DNA of 64,000 bases, from contig JAUIRK010000916.1 of assembly GCA_030549495.1 (NCBI GenBank), forward strand, positions 37,501-101,500, written 5' to 3'. Both the position numbers and the translations under genes were made by a program. The stretch is from Nectonema munidae (lineage: Eukaryota > Nematomorpha > Nectonematoida > Nectonematidae). The first letter of the stretch is position 1. Each line of letters begins with the position of its first letter. Under the pieces are notes generated by a model. It searched no databases. It saw nothing but the letters and a program-made list of their open reading frames with translations, and had not been told where the DNA came from. Below, piece by piece: positions 11,039 to 24,900 of the stretch.

Positions 11039-12198
11039 CTACGATGGTTTCTATTCCATGTACAAATGACTAGGGAGACATTTGTTCAACTTTCTGTTCA
11101 TATTTTGTTAGATGTAAGATTTGATATACCTCATTCGGGGAGACGATATTAGAAAATTAAATTTTAAATAATATATTTGTCAAATAATATTAAAGAATCG
11201 AAAAATATTCTTTAAAATTATGAAACTTTTTTTCATATTTTGCTACCTCCCGTTACTTTTAGTTTCGTATATGCATAATTTGATAAAAATTATTGGAGAC
11301 TAGGTCTATCTTTCTATTCTAAAAGTAACGGAAGCCTACGATATATTTAAAAAGAATTAATATTATTTGATTTTTTCATTTTATCAATTTCAGAGGCAAA
11401 AAAGTATTTTAAAAAATTCAAATTTAAAATATTTATACATTCTCGTATTCAGTATAATATTACCTTTAAAATGAGAAATTAAAATCGAAAATTAGATAAA
11501 TTTAAAAATTTTTGGAAATTTTATAACAAAAAAATTGAAAAAAAAAATGAAATTATTCATTTTACACGCTAAAATATACTGAAAAATAGCAAAATTGTCT
11601 ATATCCTTCCAAGGCTTATAAAAATTTTTAAAAATTTTTTCAAAAACGAAACGAAATGCAAAATGGAGGTAAAAGGACGCTCTTTAAGATAGGCATGGTT
11701 TAAAATGTTTTTAAAAATTCTTGCATAAAGTTTTCTTTCAAAATTAAAATTTGTAAATTTTAACAAAATTTTTTTTAAAATTATTAAAATCAAAAATATA
11801 TATAAAATTTTTTTTAAATTTTAAAATAAAATGTAAGCGAGTATGAATAAGTAAATGTAAAAATTAGAAAAAAAAATTTATTTTAATTAAAAAAATCGCG
11901 TTAAAAATGTCAACATTTTCTGGACAAAAACTTTTTTTTAAAAAATTTTATGACATTTTTCCAATTTTTTTTAGAAAATATTTTATTTATAAGTGTACTT
12001 TAATCCATTGGAAAAATTAAAAAAAAATTGTTGCATTTCCTGGAAAAAAAATTTTGGGTGAAATTTTTAGTTCAAGTTTGGGTCTATGAAATTAATTTGA
12101 AGTCATTTCACCTACACCACATGAAAGACTAACGAAATAAAGTAAATTAACATTTTATACCCTCAAAAAATCTTACTTTGGAATAGAAACCACCGTAG
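11039..12198. mobile_element. TA-flanked inverted-repeat element, mariner-like
   Basis: The left end is CTACGATGGTTTCTATTCCA and the right end is the inverse of CTACGGTGGTTTCTATTCCA (19 of 20 match). TA lies directly outside both ends (11037-11038 and 12199-12200). The TA duplication and simple ends fit Tc1/mariner-type elements. The 1160-bp interior is very AT-rich with no supported transposase. It contains an internal inverted pair around 11250-11335 (ccgttacttttag / ctaaaagtaacgg). A related end lies at about 63130-63277. Confidence 0.7.
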
Positions 12199-12411
12199 TA
12201 TGCAGATTGGATTGAAGTTGAATACCCGCGTTCAACCGTACATGTATGAGAATATTTATTACATAATAAAGAAGTGTTTCCTAACACTTCATACAGAAAA
12301 ATATTTCTTCAATATTTGTGTGAGCGAACGTGTGAGAACCGAAAATTAAAATTACGTCATTTTCTCAAAGTAAAAAATTTTATTATTATTAACCATTCTT
12401 TATTTTTTTAA

Positions 12412-12657
<246 letters not shown>

Positions 12658-13166
12658 AGCGAATGGAAAAATTTTAAAATGTTCTAATTTTCTTCTTTCT
12701 TTTTTGTGCTACATTTTTTCAAAAAATAAATTTTCTCCTGATTTTCATTTATTTTTTTTTCGAAAAGGATTCCTATTAAATGATTCGATCGCTTATACAT
12801 CAGCAGTATTAATCAGTTCACTTTTTTGATTCATCTCCGCTTCCAATTGCATCAATGGCAGAGAAAAAAGAGAAGAATAAATTTAATATATAGTAAGTAA
12901 ATTAAGTATGCATAAGAAAGCATATTAGTCAGCATAAAATTTAATTGTCAATCTTTTTCCTTTGCCATTTGTTGTTTCAGTAATAACTCTGATGACATGA
13001 ACAAGGGATTTATGGTCATAAATAAGGAAACACTTTCAAAATGGCGACTTTCAAGTTGGCATTGGAAAACATAATGAGCAATTAAAACATTCAAAATTTA
13101 TAGGAGGAAAGGCAAGGCGATATGAGTCTGTGTATCCATCGAGATGTCTATTCACCTTTTTATATA
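12658..13166. other. 3' flank of ubiquitin gene; no further gene seen
   Basis: The first ~80 bases are T-rich with AATAAA at 12725-12730, a plausible polyadenylation signal. The rest shows no frame or repeat I can support. A 62-codon frame overlapping the end of ubiquitin (12641 on) is a composition artefact. Confidence 0.45.
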
Positions 13167-14340
13167 CAGTAAAACCTTGGCTTAGGGACACCTCAAAAAT
13201 AAGGATAATTCATTGAGGACCGATTTTTAAATAATGGTTTATATATGAAAATATCCCTCAATATTAGGGACAACCTCAATATTTCGAATTAATTAAGGAC
13301 ACTTTTATACTGTATTATTGACAAAAACCGTGCTATAAGGACAACTTTTGCCTTTAAAACCTACTTGTATCAAATTTGTTGTTGTTTATTGAGTACGATG
13401 CAACAGTTCAGCTAACAAAATAAAGAAAAGTATGCATAATAATCTTTTGACTGTTTGTTGACCCTTATAATATGAAATTAATTGAGTAAACATGGCTGTG
13501 CAAGATTCGATAAACAAGTTTACATTTCACCATTGTAGGATGTTTGTGCAAAGCTTTTATATCTTCATTCTTCTCTTCATGCAGATTGCGGCTACTTTGC
13601 TATGCATGTCTCTTCCGACTTCATTTTTTGCATAATAATGTTCAACCGCGTATGAAAAAATGGTTATGCAAGATTAATAACAAGTTTATACTGTTTGAAA
13701 ATCTTTTTATGGAAAGGTAATTTTTGCAAAGATTTCGGCTTCATTCGTCTCTTTATTTAGATGGTTGCTTTGTTATAAATTGCTGTTTGTATATCACTTT
13801 TCAGAATTTTATATTGAATAAAAGGGACATCACTGCTTCTATTTTTTCTTATAAAAACTAGCATTTTTTAATATTCCGTGTTCGCGATGCCTCATATAAA
13901 AAGAAAAGAAAATGAATTGCCTTTGGAAAAAACTCCAAGTAATCAGGTCTTTTAATTCAGGTAAAAACAGCTTGCGCGGCCTTGCTTATGAATCTGGTTG
14001 TAGTAAAAACCAAATCAGTTCAATATTAAATAATCAAAATGAAATTGAAGCTCAAAACGTCAACAATGTTAATAATAATAATAATAGAAAAAGAAATTGA
14101 AGAAGAACTATAGTGTTGGATTGTCATGCAAGAAACATGAATGTACCCGTGACAGGACCTCTGTTGCGAGGGCAAGCGCGAAAAATTGCGAAGCTAAAAA
14201 TGTTACTTCATTCAAAGCTTCAAATGGTTGGCTTCATAATTTAAAAGTTTTTCGCAATCTACATTGTGCATGATCTCTGGTGAAAGAGGAGGCGTTAGAG
14301 ACGCTACACTTTCCAACTTCAAGTCTTTTTAATCAGTATG
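13167..14340 (+). mobile_element. Decayed pogo/Tigger-like remnant, left part
   Basis: After a TA at 13165-13166 comes CAGTAAAACCTTGGCTTAGG, a typical pogo-group terminal sequence. The region 13912-14100 encodes KKLQVIRSFNSGKNSLRGLA and YESGCSKNQISSILNN, resembling the first helix-turn-helix of pogo transposases. Further on (about 14210-14270) a frame reads SNGWLHN, as in the second, CENP-B-type helix-turn-helix. The catalytic DDE domain and a right end are not found, so the copy is truncated, with frames shifted between these pieces. It is not the same subfamily as the Tigger at 17847-19960. Confidence 0.55.
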
Positions 14341-15350
14341 TAATGAGATGTTTTTAGCATATCACTTTTTATAGAATTTTTAAAACATTTTATTTTATGT
14401 TAAAAAGTCACCAAGTTTAATACCAGTACCATTATTTCCCTCCGAAAGGGGTAAATATAAAGTTGATTTTTCAGGTCATTATTTCCTTGCGCAAACTCAA
14501 CTCTAACTTTTTATCCAATTAAAATGCTTCCTTTTAGTTACTTTATTGTAACTAACTCATAAATTCTTTCCTTCAGAATCTATTTACATAATCTTGTTAA
14601 AAGTTTGGTCATGTTAAAAAATCTAGCTATGTTTACTCACTTTGTTTATGTCTGTTTTTTCAAACTTTTTTTGAGTTTCATCTCTAAATAATTATTTTAT
14701 TGTCTACAACTTTTATTTCATAAAGTAGCTATAGACTCTTATTTATAATGCTTTTCCTATCGAGACATCGTGTGCTTTAGCTCCATTTTAACTATGCAAA
14801 CGCAGTAGAGCCTTTTTCATTTGCTTCCGCGATATCAAAATGTCATTTTTTTAAATCTCATAACGCTTCATACTTTCGCATTTCTTCCATTAACTTTGAT
14901 TAGGGTTGAGAATTTGTGTGTTTTATAACTGTTTTTTAATTTGGTTGAAGAAAAAATTGATAATCCTCATTATTATAATTACAATAATAATAATTATCAA
15001 TTCTTTCCCAGTCTAATGCATTAGTTATGTTGCATTCAATTTATGGATCCATTTTCTTGTTTGAAAATATATTGAAAAACTTCAAACGAATACTTCTGTA
15101 ACTAGGATTCACGTAATTGGAAACACAATTTTGGAAAACGTGGTTCCACCATTTGGAAATCGTTTTTTATGATATTTAAAAATTTCACAAAAAAATACCT
15201 AAAAAATTTGCGTTTTGTCTTTCATAAACTACTGCATGCAACCATAATGGTAGAAAAGTTTATCAATGATAAATTTAGCGTTGTTGTTTTTTACGATTGT
15301 AGAAAACTGCATTTAAATATGATAGAGCAGTAAAAGATATCTGTATAAAG
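14341..15350. other. AT-rich stretch, no gene seen
   Basis: No recognisable protein, RNA or terminal repeat. One small palindromic patch is visible at about 14956-15002 (ttgataatcctcattattat opposite ataataataattatcaa). Confidence 0.45.
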
Positions 15351-17605
15351 CAGGGTTAGAGACTTTTTGTGCGGCCCTTTGGGCGCTATACATTTTGGGG
15401 CCGTTCCTTTGGGCGTGGGAATTTTAGGCGCTAAAATAATAATAAAGTAAAAATTGTTTCATCATCACCATTTTTGACTATTTAAATAACACCCACTCCC
15501 TACTAAAATCAAACATTTTTAAAATTAAAAAAAAAGGAATGAAGCCTGATTCAATCGATCTAGCAAAATTAGTAATTCTTATCATTTTAAATTCTGATTG
15601 CAAAATAACCAAATTCAACTTAAAATTTAGTTTTATTTAAAAAGATAAGCAAGTTTTTTTTATTTCTTCACAATTGTCATTTTAATCTTTTTAACCTTGT
15701 ATTCAACCTTTGAAAAAACTTTTTTTTTAGATAGAATTTTGTTATAAAATTCGATACAATTCAAATCACAAAAAACAGTGAAGAAACCAAAAAAAATTCT
15801 CCAAATTTAAATAAAAGAACTTTTTGTTTTTAGCATTGAAAATATTCTCTAATTAGTAGGATTTCAAAACTTCAAACATTAAGAGATATCTCTCAATGGT
15901 GGTCAACAAAGACAGGAATCATGTACTTTTATGTTGAAGAAACTTCGTGTACTAAATATGTGCAAATTGACAAATATTTTAACTCAGTTACGCCTAGTCT
16001 GTGTAGTGTAAATTTTTACAACTAAACTTTCTACTTCAATGTGAAGAGTATCAACTGCAGTCTAAAACTATTATTCTGAATAAAATGAGTTTCAAAACTG
16101 ATGCCAATATTTCTACCTATTTCTTTCTTTGATTTGCTGAAAACATTATTTTAACCTTTTCTTCTTACACCACCAAAAAAGCACGATTTTTTGTTATAAA
16201 TTATGCCTTTTTAAAATAGCCATAATCGAATGTATTATTATGCAAAAGTTTCGCCAAAAACATAGTGAAAATCCGAAGTTTTAAATGTTCTGAACTATTT
16301 TAATGACAACCAAAAGTAGCTTCTTAAGCGAAAAATTTTAAATTGGGATTTTGTTTAACTGATTTTAAACTACATTCATGCCTTTCAGAGTTTATAGCAC
16401 ATTTTATATCAGAATTACGATAATGAGAAGCCGAGAGCGCAGTAGAACATTGAAATCATTATCATTTTTGTCTTCAAGCTTTTTTAAAAAAGACCTTCTA
16501 ATTCAAGATTTAAGGATAAGGATTGGAGTATAAATTGCAAAGTATAACTATATTTAGATTCATAGTTCCATTTTATATAACAATATTGATATATTTCCTT
16601 TCATTTTAAAAAAGAAACGGAATCAAATAAACCAAAAAAAACCATTAACAATGGTGTCAAAAATTATGATGAATTAAATACATAGAACTTTCTAGCGTTA
16701 AAAATTATTTTAATAATAACTCAGAAAATTCATTTATTGTTTTAGAAATTAAATTTGCAAATAAAAATTATTCAAACCGGGACATTTTGAATTTTAAAAG
16801 GGACAGCTGAGAAATTTGGGACTGTGCCCGTGAAACCAGGACGTATGAGAATCCTAGGTATAAGCCAAAAAGTGAACCTATAAAACTAATCAAGTAGACA
16901 TAATTAGAGATTAATTATAAACATGAAAAAAATTTTATTCAAAAAATTGAAGTTAAAAATATTATTCATTCAGAGCATATCTGTTGAGAAAACATTTTAT
17001 AGTTTATTTATTTGTATTTAAGATATTAGTATTTTGATAGAAAATGATGTAAGTATTAATGAAAATGAAAATATAGAAGGCTAATAATGTTGAACATAAT
17101 TTTTCGAAGATGCTAAATAAGGATAAATTCCCAATTCTAAATTAATTTCCTATATATTTAAATCATAATTTGCTTCAACATACCTTTGTGAATCTTTTTC
17201 TCATTTGAACATAAATAAATCTAAACTAAGATTCCTTAGTTTACTAATTAAATTAGAATGTCTTGATTTTCAAAGACATTCTCAAAGCTTGAATAATGCT
17301 TAACAACAGCTTTATCAAAATACACACATCAATTCGATTAAAGAAATACCAAGCTCATTTTCTTCAATTGAAGTGAACAGGTTTTAAATTTGTTTATTGT
17401 ATTTATTTTTTCATTTCTATGTGTATAAATGATGAGGTGTGCGTTTGGCTGAGGCGTGTCTATAGATGCGTAAGTGCCTTTTTTTGGATCAGTAAGTTTT
17501 TTATGGGTACTTACTATATCAAAAAAAAATTTAAGATATACTGTGCCCTCCAAGATCTTAAAATATTCTTCCCGTTCTTACTATGGGAAAGGTTGAGAAT
17601 CCCTG
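15351..17605. mobile_element. Probable non-autonomous hAT, family N
   Basis: The left end reads CAGGGTTAGAGACTTT and the right end is the inverse of CAGGGATTCTCAACCTTT. The flanks are gtataaag (15343-15350) and gtttaaag (17605-17612, sharing one G with the end), close to an 8-bp duplication. The 2.25-kb interior codes for nothing recognisable. At about 16780-16855 a second hAT-like terminus is seen (ggacattttg through gagaatccta, with gggac repeats), perhaps a nested fragment. The inverted ends agree poorly beyond the first six bases, so the pairing is provisional. Confidence 0.4.
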
Positions 17606-17846
17606 TTTAAAGTATTCAATAGAATTTAGACTCATAAATCTATGAACTATTAGGCTAAGTCTTTTATCTACATCTCAAAACTTCTTCAAATGGAAGTTCA
17701 TACCTTAACCCTATCAGTGACGGGAGCGGCCATTTTAGCCCCAACTTAAAATTCGATTGTAAAAAATTGGCTAAATTATATGCCCTCAAACTTTTTGTCT
17801 TTTCCTAAAATCGTTAGCTGCATCTTTTGATACCATTTTCATGGTA

Positions 17847-19960
17847 CAGTTATCCCTCGTTATTCGCGGTTTTTTTATTCGCGGTTTTGAGTATTCGCGG
17901 TTTTTCATTACTTGAAAAAAAATTTAATTTAAATAAATTTCTTTTAAGAAATACTTTCTATTTATTTTTTTATCCAATTTTTAAAAAATGTTTCCAAAGA
18001 GGAAAGAAGTAATGAAAAAAGTGGCGAAAAGAAGCAAAAAAGTGATGACTCTCAAGGAAAAAGTAAATATTTTAGACAAGCTTAGAAGTGGGACAAGTTA
18101 TGCAGCTTGCGGACGTGAATTTAAAGTAAACGAGTCCACAATAAGGTCGATTAAAAAGTCCGAGAAGTTGATAAGAAATGCGGTTGCTACTTGTCTTCCA
18201 GCAACTGCAAAAGTGTCTCAACATCTAAGAGATTTTTCTTATCCAAATGGAAAAGGGAAGATTTAAACAGAAAATGCATCCCTACGAACAGCGAATATAT
18301 AAGAGAAAAAGCAACTAAGCTATATGAATTTTAAAATGCAAATGCAGAAAGTTCTTCCTTTAAAGCGAGTAAAAGTTTGTTTAAAAACTTTAAAAAAAGA
18401 TATTCACTTCACAATCTCAAGTTAACGGGTGAAACTGCCTCAGCTGATCATGCAGTAGCCGAAAAATATTTAAAAGAGTTTGAAAAAATTGTGAGAGAAA
18501 AAAATTATTTGCCCGAACAAGTATTAAATGCAGACGAGACGGGTCTTTTTTGGAAGAAAATGCCTAGTAGAACATATTTATCTAAACAAGAAAGACAGAC
18601 TCCAGGCTTTAAAGTGGTAAAAGATAGAGTTTCCTTGCTTTTATGTGGTAACGCTGATGGTCATATGATTAAATCTTTGTTCTTGTACAAAGCAAAACGT
18701 CCACGTTGTTTTAAAGGAAAGAATATGAACGCGTTGCCCTTATTTTATCGATATAACAAAAAGGCCTGGATGACATCGATACTAATGACAGACTGGTTTC
18801 ATAAGTGTTTTATTCCAGAAGTAGAAAAATATTTGCAACAAAAAGGGCTAGAGTTCAAAATGCTGTTGCTACTTGATAACCATCCTGCGCATTCCAAGAT
18901 CCAGGTAGAATTTCTCCCTCCAAACACTACTTCGTTACTTCAGCCAATGGATCAAGGTGTAATTGCCGTGCTTCAAAGTATATCAAAAGAAAGTTTACTA
19001 TCATGCTAAAAAACATAGATGAAGGTGAAGATCTCCTTTCATGGTGGCAAAACTATAACTTAGCACTTTATTTAAAGATTCTAAAAGAAAGTCTCGACGA
19101 ACTGAGTGAAAGATGCATAAACTCATCTTGGAAGAAGCGTTGGCCTCAGCTGTTAAAAATTTCACTGATTTTCTAAAACCCGACTCAGATATTTCTGAGA
19201 TTGAAACTTTAGCAAGACGTTTTGGTGGAGAAGGATTTGATGACATGGGAGAAGAAGAAATTCGTGAAGAATTACTAAGAGAAAGAGTAGAAGAATTGAC
19301 TAATGAAGAATTAAATGATAAACGCAGAAGAAGTGGAAGAAGAAAACGATCAGACACAAGAAGAATCAGCTCCAGAAACATGGACTTTGGAGAAATTGGG
19401 TGAAATAAAGAGAGCTCGGAAACAGCTTGAATCACTAATTTTCCAATATGACCATTCTCTAGAAAGATCTTTTTTGCCAAACCCAAATTTGAAGAAGGCA
19501 TCTCTCCTTATATGGAGATAATGAAAGAATTGAAAAGGGAACACTCACAGATTCCAATCACAATGTTTATGAAAGAAACTTCTAGAAGTGAGATGCTCTT
19601 CAATGAGTCAGTTCCAGTTTCTCTTGCGCGCCAGTCTTCAACTTCTGAATTTTTGAATTGGAGAAAAAGATTTTTAAGTTTTTTGAATATTTTTATTGGT
19701 TTTGAATTTTTCAATAAATGTTTTTGTCACTTATTTTTCAAGTTAGTTTTTATGATTATATGAAAATTTCATAATAGCAATGGAGAATAAAAACTGAGTA
19801 ACATGTTTGAAAACATGAAAAACTTTAATCAAGAAGTCAAGTGAAAGCACACTAGTGTTAGATATAGTGGTGAAGCCGTGTAAATTTATTAAAAATATCA
19901 AAAAATTGTAATCGCGGGGATTTTGAGAACGTAACCCCCGCGAATAACGAGGGACAACTG
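17847..19960 (+). mobile_element. Tigger element nested in F1, TA target duplication
   Basis: It starts CAGTTATCCCTCGTTATTCG and ends with the inverse of CAGTTGTCCCTCGTTATTCG, with TA on both sides (17845-17846 and 19961-19962). These are Tigger-type termini. At 2114 bp it is close to the usual length of an autonomous Tigger and carries a recognisable but broken transposase. The homologous element near 62400 has the same flanking sequence joined without the insert, so the integration site is confirmed from within the window. Confidence 0.92.
17988..19410 (+). pseudogene. Tigger transposase, broken
   Basis: The first frame (17988-18266) gives TLKEKVNILDKLRSGTSYAA, a pogo/CENP-B N-terminal helix-turn-helix. 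A frame change and lost sequence remove most of the CENP-B-type second domain. The catalytic frame (18377-19009) shows NADETGLFW (Asp53 of that frame), LLLLDNHPAH (Asp167) and LPPNTTSLLQPMDQG (Asp192), the DDD signature of Tigger. The spacing between the last two is about ten residues shorter than I expect, implying a small deletion just after DNHPAHS. Another frame change precedes the tail (WKKRWPQL in the next frame, then a Glu/Arg-rich C-terminus to about 19400). It cannot make active transposase. Confidence 0.88.
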
Positions 19961-20581
19961 TAGTTGAATGACCCTCTCATGTCAAAAACTGTCAATAAAA
20001 TCAAATCTATATTTTTTACAACAAAATTTTTATATTATATAATGTTTATAACTTATAACTTAGTCTTAGTGTTAATATTAGATACACTCTTGAAAATTTT
20101 TAATCAATATTGGAACACATAACACTTTATATACATATTTTTCCAATAAACATTCCAACTTTTTAGTAAATGTCAAACAAAAATTTGATTTAGAAATAAA
20201 ATCTTTGACAGATATGCCCATTGAGGTGAAATAATTATAACAAATATAAAAAATTGGACACTTTATTGTTGATTTTTGCTGACTAGTTTCAGAGTATAAA
20301 CTCCTTTTTCAAAGCAAATATATAAATAATAAAATAATGAGAATGAGATGTAAAGGTAATGAGGATGTTGGGGATAAACAATCTTTGTGTTAAGGAGGTG
20401 ATGACGTTGAGGATTAGCAATCTTTGCGTTAAGGAGATACAAACCATACATAACTAAGATTAAGAGCAATATAACAAAGGAGAAAGTGTATAGTAACATA
20501 AGATTATTATATAACACACGCGCGTAAAATAAAAACAATAAGAAAACACACATAATGTATAGAAGTATAAGATAAAGATTA

Positions 20582-22070
20582 ATATCAGAGGTCTGGCAAG
20601 ACCTCCGGGGAAACAACTTGCCAGACTTATCCGAGGTCTGGCAAGACCTCCGGGGAGATAACTTGCCAGAACTTGCCAGCAAAAACGCGTAATGCAACAT
20701 GTGTTCTTTCTTCGCATAGTTATTCGCTAAAATCAATAACAAGCGTGTTAGAATCAATAATGTGATTTATTCTTCGCACACTGTCGGTATAAATATAACG
20801 AATGCCCTTCGTTAAAAATTAGAAAGGTTGTATCTAAACTAAATAAAAGTAGACTACGATTATCCAACAAAACTCGTAGATTCAATCGACATTTTTCACT
20901 TGAAAAATAATTTAAAATTTATTAGAAAAACATTATACTACTGACCCATAAAATGTAGAAAATAAATATTAATTTTCGACAGTTTTATTTAACTTTGACA
21001 TTTTAAAATGTTAAAATCATATTCTACATTTGTGAATATAAAATATTGAAAAAATAATACATAAACTCATCACGTTAATTATTGGTATTTTTTTAAACTA
21101 GATAAAAGTTTACTGACCTCACATAAAAGCGGATTTTGGAAAAATAAAAATATATTTATTTGTAAAACCTTGCCTATTTTACCCACAAAGAGTATAGCTT
21201 CAAATCTTGTACATTCGATCAACATTTTTCATTTCAAATATAGTTTAAAATTTATTAGAAAAACATTATACTGACCTATACTACTGACCCATAAAAAGTA
21301 AAAAATATATATTAATTTTCGACAGTTTTCTTTAACTATGACTTTTTTAAATGTAAAAAACCATATTTTACCTTTGTGAATATAAAATATTGAAAAAATA
21401 GTATATAAATTAGGGACGTTAATTATTATTGGTATTTTTTGAAACTAGATAATACTTGACTGACCTCACATAAAAGCAGATTTTTGAAAAATGAAAATAT
21501 ATTTATTTGTATAACCTAGCCTATGTTAACCACAAAGAGTATACCTTTCCAATGATATCATTTTCATTAAAAATTTTTTTTAAAATCTTCACATTATGCT
21601 TCACTCAAAAGGTGGTCCATCATTTTTTGAAAAATTTAGACCAAATTTTTCGAAGTAAAGTCCATTTATTAAAATTTTTTAAAACTTTTGCAAAAATAAA
21701 TTATTCTAGAGTATGTAGCAAACGATAAGCTTTCTAATGATATATATATCATGAAAAAGAATATTGAAAAACAGTTTAATTTTTTCTGCAAATCAAACAA
21801 GTAAAAATTTTCAAAAAGTATTATTATTATATATTACATAAACATTTCAACCAATCATATAGTTTTTATGAAATAAAACTGCAATTTCAAAGTTAAGTTT
21901 TTTGAACTTTTAGGTAGAATTTTTGAAATATGGCTTTCAATATGTATGTAAAATATTTTTTGAATATTTTTATTTTAAGTATATTTTTTAGCATTTTACG
22001 ATTTACACATTTAAATATATAATAAGGCTGGCAAGTTGTCTCCCTGGAGGTCTTGCTAGACCTCTGATAT
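20582..22070. mobile_element. Inverted-repeat element L nested in F1
   Basis: A ~48-bp inverted repeat brackets this 1.49-kb block. The left copy starts atatcagaggtctggcaaga; the right copy (22023-22070) is its inverse at roughly 90% match. Each end holds GAGGTCT-GGCA-AGACCTC, a 7-bp-arm hairpin. A second direct copy of the end motif lies at about 20633-20690. Inside, a ~345-bp tandem duplication is visible (20860-21205 and 21205-21545; gacccataaaa at 20944 and 21289). No transposase and no clear target duplication were found, so the class is unknown. Confidence 0.6.
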
Positions 22071-22079
22071 CATAATTAT

Positions 22080-23260
22080 TCACATTCATTAAAATTTTAA
22101 ATAAAATTATTTTTTTTATACCAAATCGACGATGCCGATCTTTTCTTAACTTACTTTTCACTATTAAGGTGAGAAAGTGTCGCTCAAATTTACGGTTTTC
22201 GCCTGAAAATTGTGTCCAAAAATAATATTCAAATTTTGAATATTTTTATAATAATCAATTATGCTGATTTCATCACCTTACTCAATTTTTGCAATTAGGG
22301 TGTTAAAATGTCTAAAAGTAAAAATCAATTTTGCTGTTTACATCTCAAATTTTTCTCAAAGTATTCGAATTTTAAATAAAATTATTTTTTATACGAAATC
22401 GAACATGCTGAATTAATTTCTCGACTCAGTTTTCGCTATTGAGGCGGGAAAATTTATGAAAATCTCAATAAAATTTGTGGTTTACCCCTGAAAATTATAT
22501 GCATGAACATTAATCAAATTAAAAAAACACATTTTTATACTAAATCAAGCATGCCAATTTAAATTCCGAGGTTATTTTTTAAAATTTGGTTTTTAAAATG
22601 TCTAAAAGTGTCAATCAATTTTGTGGTTCACATCTGGAAGTCCATGAATATTAATTAAATTTTAAACTAAATATATTTTTTATAATCTACGATTCTAATT
22701 TTGTTTTTCAGCTCAGTTTTAGCAACTATGATTTTGAAATGTCTAAAAGTATTTGCAGTTTACGTGCGAGAAAGTGTCTCTAAAATATTTATTCACATTT
22801 TAAATAAAATATTTTTTTAAATAAATCGAACATGCAGATTTTATTTCGCGACTCATTTTTTCAATTTGAGTGTGAAAATTTAAGTAATATTTGCGGTTGA
22901 CAGCAAAAATTATTTCCTAGAATATTATTTATATTCTCAATTAGATATATTTTTTATACTAGATCTCCATTTTTTAACTCAGTTTTTGTAATTAGAATGT
23001 GAAAATGTCAATCAAATATGTTAGATTCGCCTGAAAATTTACTTTAAAAAAATTTATTCACATTTTAAGTAAAATATTTTTTAAACTAAATTGGCCATGC
23101 TGATACCATTTTTTGTCCAAGTTTTTACCATTACTGTGAAAAAATGTATCAAAGTAGAAATAGAATTGGCGTTTTATGCCTGAAAATTATCTCATAAACA
23201 TACTTCCATATTTTAAATAAAATATATTTTTTATTCTTTATTCTTTTATTACGATGTTCC
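22080..23260 (+). repeat. Tandem array, ~134-143-bp units, in F1
   Basis: About eight diverged units share 'aaatgtctaaaagtgtcaat', 'tttgtggtttac', 'ttttaaataaaatattttt' and 'taccaaatcga...atgctgat' blocks. The last block recurs near 22119, 22253, 22394, 22537, 22680, 22821, 22955 and 23081. The same repeat family in inverse orientation forms the array at 60640-62130. Confidence 0.8.
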
Positions 23261-24900
23261 CTTCATTTCGGGACTTACTTCCTTCGGTACTCTATTTTCT
23301 CTAAAAACTTAAGTTATAAAATTCACTTTTGATTTAAAATTTAAAATAATTTTTTAATGTTGGTATTAAAATCTACTTATGAGATTTTCAAAAAAACATC
23401 TTGAATGTAAAGAAGAAGCTTCTACATTATGAATCAAAAATCTTTAAACCTTTATCTTATTAGTTATTATTTTAATCATCAATTTACAAAAAAAGTTATC
23501 TAAAAATTTTCAAATTAGTTAGATTTTGACAGTTAGAGATCAATATGTAAAGATATAGTTTTTCTCAAAAAATTTTTTAAATGTTTATCAAATTTGACAA
23601 TTTTTTTCCTTTGGTCTGAATATTTTAGAGGTGAAAATGTTTTTGTAATTGAAAAAAGAGGATTATAAATGGATTCACCAAGAACAGGAATTTTAAAAAA
23701 GGAATGGTTAGCAAATATTCACAGTGATATTTGTTCATAACCACTGAAATACAACTCATGATATTGATTAAAAAAAGACAGCATCAACAAAGGAATTCTT
23801 TTGAATAGAAAGCAATGAAATCGTTTAAATTCTAAGCTAAATAAATCTCTGAAAAGCTTTTTTCAAACATAGATTGTACAAAATAAATTTGTGGTATAAG
23901 TAGAGCTACCAAGGTAGGATCAGTTTAGAATTAAGAGCAAAATTAGATCCAATATAAAGTATAAGAAAATAAAGTAGACTATAAGCTGAGAGCGTATTTG
24001 TAAGCAAACCAATATAGATCGGATTGAGATTTAGAGTTCATAACTCCATCTTTTTAGTAAACTAAGGGAAGGATAAAATAAAGAACAAGAATCAAAACAA
24101 GAAGGGTCAAAAGTGGTCGGTTTAGTTAGATTAGCAACCAGATATATTTTTCACCATGTAATTTTACAACAATTTTTATCAAAATTTTATTGCTAGATTT
24201 ATTATTTATCATTAAATATATTATAATATATCCATAGGCTTATTATTAGAAAATTTTTGTAAAAATTTTTTTTTTGTAAATTTTTATGAGAATTGGCCGT
24301 TTATCTTAAATCATCTCGGGTGGGTTTGATTAGAAATTTGGTGCTATTCCTATTTATGAGATCGATAAAATGATTATTATATCAAGAAAGAAATTATTTT
24401 ATCGGTTGTGATTAAATATATAAAAGTCAATGTAGTGTTGAACTAAGTAAATATACAACCATTTTAACGACATTGAAATGTAGTATTCATTACATATGAC
24501 AAAAATAATGTCATGAATAAATAGAGAAATGTCGATTTGCTAAATGGGACGAAAATTATTCAAAATTATGAAGAAATATCTGACCACAAATTAACCAAAG
24601 TTAAACAGTATCCGCAATTTAAATCTTGAGTGACAAAAGTATTTTCAGAATCAAATTGAGCATGTTAGATTTGGTTTGTATGGATAAGTTAATTTTAATA
24701 TAAAGAGAGAAAGTTTTGCCAATTAAGTCACCTGTAGAAGAAGTGAATTAATAATCAAAAGTTGATTTATTAAATAAATTAAGACAATATTAATCCACAA
24801 AATGTTTCTATTTTCAAGTTTATATATTTGGCATTGATTGATTTTCATGAAAAATAAATGACACCAACAGATACAAAATCAATTATTTTGAGGGTTGACG
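23261..24900. other. Interior of F1 without recognisable gene
   Basis: AT-rich sequence between the tandem array and the right end of F1. I see no frame longer than about 60 codons with recognisable content and no terminal repeats. Confidence 0.45.

Noticed and set aside
19001-19501. 166-codon minus-strand frame
   Set aside because: It is antisense to the Tigger transposase tail; codon pattern follows the plus strand.
20263-20757. 164-codon minus-strand frame
   Set aside because: It covers the end of element L; the hydrophobic residues come from T-rich sequence and the repeated motif is the inverted end.
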